Shown here: positions 61,781-64,000 of the stretch, one piece after another
Layout of the letters: every line of letters begins with the position of its first letter
Position numbering within the stretch: position 1 is the stretch's first letter
Source: Pantoea trifolii
GTDB lineage: Bacteria > Pseudomonadota > Gammaproteobacteria > Enterobacterales > Enterobacteriaceae
Assembly: GCF_024506435.1 (NCBI RefSeq)
Contig: NZ_JANIET010000001.1
Location: 434,001-498,000 of the forward strand
Reading direction: 5' to 3'
Length of the DNA: 64,000 nt
Program-made: the position numbers and the translations under genes
Notes under the pieces: generated by a model
What the model saw: only the letters and a program-made list of their open reading frames with translations
Database searches by the model: none
Told to the model about the DNA's origin: nothing

Positions 61781-62099
61781 TGTTTTCTCCTAAGCGTTAA
61801 GCGGTGTGGACTTTGATGATGACCATACGGATCTTTTTCCATGCTTCATCACTTTTTCTGATGCGAAACCATCAGCCTAAACCGCCTTTAATGCGCCAAT
61901 AAATATCAAACATTTATTCTGAATGGTATGGAAATGAAATGGGTTATTCCGTTTTTGCGAGGGCGATCAAAATACTGAGAGATTCTCTATCACCCGATGC
62001 CGTTTAATGATGATTTCTGCGTTTGAGGATTGGTGATTTTTAGCGGGTTAGGGCATTATTTTTGATAATTTATTATCATTTTTAATCCGGAAATAGCGT
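61781..62099. promoter_or_regulatory. Divergent control region, isomerase / LacI
   Basis: 319 bases without a gene. CTGATG-CGAAAC-CATCAG (61858-61875) contains the decamer TGATGCGAAA, which recurs at 63171-63180. TGATAAT-TT-ATTATCA (62063-62078) lies 22 bases before the LacI start and is a likely autoregulatory operator. Confidence 0.55.
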
Positions 62100-63128
62100 A
62101 TGAGTAAAATCACCATGACCGCGATTGCCGCCGCTGCCGGTGTTGGCGTGGCGACAGTCGATCGCGTATTGAACCGTCGTGCGCCGGTGCGCGCCGCCAC
62201 TGAACAGAAGGTGCTGGAAGCAGCCAATCGCCTCGGTTATCGCATCGGCAATGTGCCACTGCTGAGCGGCATCGCGCACGCCTCGAGCGTAACGCTGCGC
62301 ATGGGCTTTATCCTGCTGTCAAAATCCTACTCGTTCTATCATTCCCTCACTGATGCGCTGCGCCAGCATACGCAGCCGTTTCATCCGGCAGGCAGCGAAC
62401 CGCTGTTTACCTGGCACGACATCGATGATGTGGAAGCGGTGGTGGCCTCGCTGTATGCGCTGGCCGAGCAGGTGGATGCCATTGGCCTGGTCGCGCTGGA
62501 TCACCCGCTGATTCGCCATGCGATAGAAAACATATCGCGTCAGGGCGTGCGGGTTTATGCGCTGTTTTCCAACTTTTCACCGTGCGGCCACGCCGGTTAT
62601 GTCGGCCTGGATAACCAGAAAGCCGGGCGCACTGCCGCGTGGATTGCCACCCATCTGCTGCATCAGCCGGGCTCGGTCGGCGTGCTGGTGGGCGACCATC
62701 GCTTTATCTGTCAGGAGAGTAATGAGATCAGTTTCCGCTCCTATCTGCGCGAACAGGACAGCGCGCGGCGCGTGCTGGAGCCGCTGAAGACCAATGAATC
62801 GATTGATGGCGGCTACCGTTCCACGCGTCAGTTACTGGAAGAACATGCCGATTTGGCGCTGATCTTCGCGCCGTGCGGCGGCATTGAGGGCGTGATTCAC
62901 GCGTTGCGCCAGCAGCCGCAGCGCAAGGTGGCGTTGATTTGTCATGGTCCGGTGAAAGAGGGCGAGCTAGCGCTGATTGATGGCACTATCACGGTGATGA
63001 TCCGCAACCGCATCGACGAAATGGCCATGCGTCTGGCGCAGATGGTGCAGCAGCATCATGCCGAACCGGGCGATCATTTCACTCAGATCATCCTGCCGTT
63101 CGATATCGTCACGCGTGAAAACCTGTAA
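62100..63128 (+). CDS. LacI-family regulator
   Basis: A 342-residue repressor with helix-turn-helix MTAIAAAAGVGVATVDRVLNRR at 6-27, and an effector domain. Flanked by a divergent isomerase gene and a following isomerase gene, both with the same decamer in their upstream regions, so it probably controls both. The overall match is to inositol/ribose-type regulators; effector not known. Confidence 0.87.
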   Translation: MSKITMTAIAAAAGVGVATVDRVLNRRAPVRAATEQKVLEAANRLGYRIGNVPLLSGIAHASSVTLRMGFILLSKSYSFYHSLTDALRQHTQPFHPAGSEPLFTWHDIDDVEAVVASLYALAEQVDAIGLVALDHPLIRHAIENISRQGVRVYALFSNFSPCGHAGYVGLDNQKAGRTAAWIATHLLHQPGSVGVLVGDHRFICQESNEISFRSYLREQDSARRVLEPLKTNESIDGGYRSTRQLLEEHADLALIFAPCGGIEGVIHALRQQPQRKVALICHGPVKEGELALIDGTITVMIRNRIDEMAMRLAQMVQQHHAEPGDHFTQIILPFDIVTRENL

Positions 63129-63170
63129 AGCGCGTCATTGCTGGTTTTGATATTTTTTCTATCATTTTAA

Positions 63171-63180
63171 TGATGCGAAA
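63171..63180. promoter_or_regulatory. Repeat decamer upstream of partial isomerase gene
   Basis: TGATGCGAAA, identical to 61859-61868; it is preceded by the dyad ATCATT-TT-AATGAT. Confidence 0.5.
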
Positions 63181-63275
63181 TACTATGATCGCTATCAAAA
63201 AATGAATGTTTCATGGTTGTTGGTGATGAAATATTTATTTGATACTTGCGCTATCCACTACCGCAAGGAACGATC

Positions 63276-64000
63276 ATGACTATTCATATTGCTAACGCGC
63301 CCTGTAGCTGGGGCGTTGATGACCCGAAAAATCCTTTCCTGCCGCCGTGGCAGAAAGTCCTGAGTGAAGCGTCGCAGGCCGGTTATAAAAGCATTGAGCT
63401 GGGCCCGTGGACCTATCTGCCGGTTGAACCTGCCGAACTGCGTCAGCAGCTGGAAGCGCACGACCTGTCGCTGGTGGCGGGCACCATTTTTGATAATTTG
63501 GTGAGCGAAGCCAATTTCCCGGCGATGGTTGAGCTGACGCACAACATCTGTCGCAACTTGTCTTTGGTGCCAACCGCCAGCAAAACCCATGCGGATAACA
63601 AACCTGCGCCTTATCTGGTCATTATCGACTTCGGTAATCCAGAACGCGCCAAATATGCCGGTCAATCCGCCAAGGCGCCGCGCCTGTCAGATGAGGAGTG
63701 GCAGCGCATGATGCAGCACATCACCACGCTGAGCCAGATTGCCTGGAACGAATACGGCGTGCGCGCGGTGATCCATCCGCATGCCGGCGGCTGCATTGAG
63801 TTTGCCGACGAGCTGCAACAGCTGGTGGAAGACATCCCGCACGAGGTTGCCGGTTTGTGCCTCGACACTGGACACTTGTACTACTCCGGCATGGATCCGA
63901 TTCCTTACCTCAGCCGCTACTGGGATCGCATTGATTATCTGCACTTCAAAGACGTTAACGATGGGGTATGGCGCGACGTGATTGCACGCGGCGTCGATTT
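63276..64000 (+). CDS. TIM-barrel isomerase/epimerase, 3' end beyond the window
   Basis: A 241-residue open fragment that continues past the window end without a stop. It starts MTIHIANAPCSWGVDDP and contains the metal-binding GHLYYSG and IDYLHFKDVN motifs, with VIHPHAGG before them. This resembles the inosose dehydratase / IolE group of the AP-endonuclease-2 fold. AAGGAA lies before ATG 63276. The gene is placed after the LacI regulator and likely forms a pathway with the isomerase at 60899. Confidence 0.83.
   Translation, partial: MTIHIANAPCSWGVDDPKNPFLPPWQKVLSEASQAGYKSIELGPWTYLPVEPAELRQQLEAHDLSLVAGTIFDNLVSEANFPAMVELTHNICRNLSLVPTASKTHADNKPAPYLVIIDFGNPERAKYAGQSAKAPRLSDEEWQRMMQHITTLSQIAWNEYGVRAVIHPHAGGCIEFADELQQLVEDIPHEVAGLCLDTGHLYYSGMDPIPYLSRYWDRIDYLHFKDVNDGVWRDVIARGVD

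Overview
The window looks like chromosomal or megaplasmid DNA of an Erwiniaceae member, most likely Pantoea or a close relative. Many proteins have the length and motifs of their Enterobacterales counterparts (SbmA, Tsx, Gcd, AbgRABT, YncE, YghU). The set is dominated by sugar oxidation and uptake, as expected of a plant-associated enterobacterium. No rRNA, tRNA, CRISPR array, prophage or plasmid replication gene was seen. Identities are from reading motifs; no database search was run.

Layout. 1-4.8 kb: a small secreted DUF1471 protein, a Fur-box-preceded yncE, single-chain dihydroxyacetone kinase and sbmA. 5-9 kb: three-subunit membrane gluconate 2-dehydrogenase under a palindrome that matches a GntR operator. 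9.3-12.2 kb: a repeat-rich Ig-like protein with a type I secretion-like C-terminus but no secretion genes. 12.2-19.3 kb: an MFS transporter with a repeat-derived insert, and the abgT-abgB-abgA / abgR p-aminobenzoyl-glutamate locus. 19.4-26 kb: VOC protein, tsx with a CRP site, a QseBC-like two-component system, an AraC and a LysR regulator and an MFS drug exporter. 26-28.5 kb: gcd. Gcd and gluconate dehydrogenase together make a periplasmic glucose to gluconate to 2-ketogluconate route. 28.8-36 kb: an orphan protein, an MFS transporter, a sugar oxidoreductase / BadF-type kinase / ROK regulator cluster, and an IS150-group insertion sequence.

36-43 kb: a CUT1 sugar ABC transporter split over two divergent units (ATPase plus GNAT on one strand; binding protein, two permeases and a GH28-like enzyme on the other). 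43-48.5 kb: a D-malate/tartrate dehydrogenase with a divergent LysR gene, and an operon of sodium symporter, sialidase-like protein and SDR. 48.6-53.5 kb: a sigma-54 activator facing an operon (Gfo/Idh oxidoreductase, TIM-barrel isomerase, sugar-binding protein) that has a good -24/-12 promoter. 53.7-56.8 kb: an AT-rich block of glycosyltransferase, O-antigen-ligase-like and glycosyltransferase genes. 57-64 kb: an unusual chemoreceptor, DUF1330 plus YghU-type GST, and two LacI regulators with two TIM-barrel isomerases, the last running off the window.

Two families of palindromic repeats fill the gaps between genes. One is a short element (GGTCGCCA-N4-TGGCGACC and GGTGCGCA-N4-TGCGCACC variants), the other a longer CCCTCACCC...GGGTGAGGG element of about 80-108 bp. 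They supply stop codons, interrupt the abg operon, sit inside one coding sequence, and in one case the IS150-group element has inserted exactly into the 4-bp loop of a palindrome and duplicated it.
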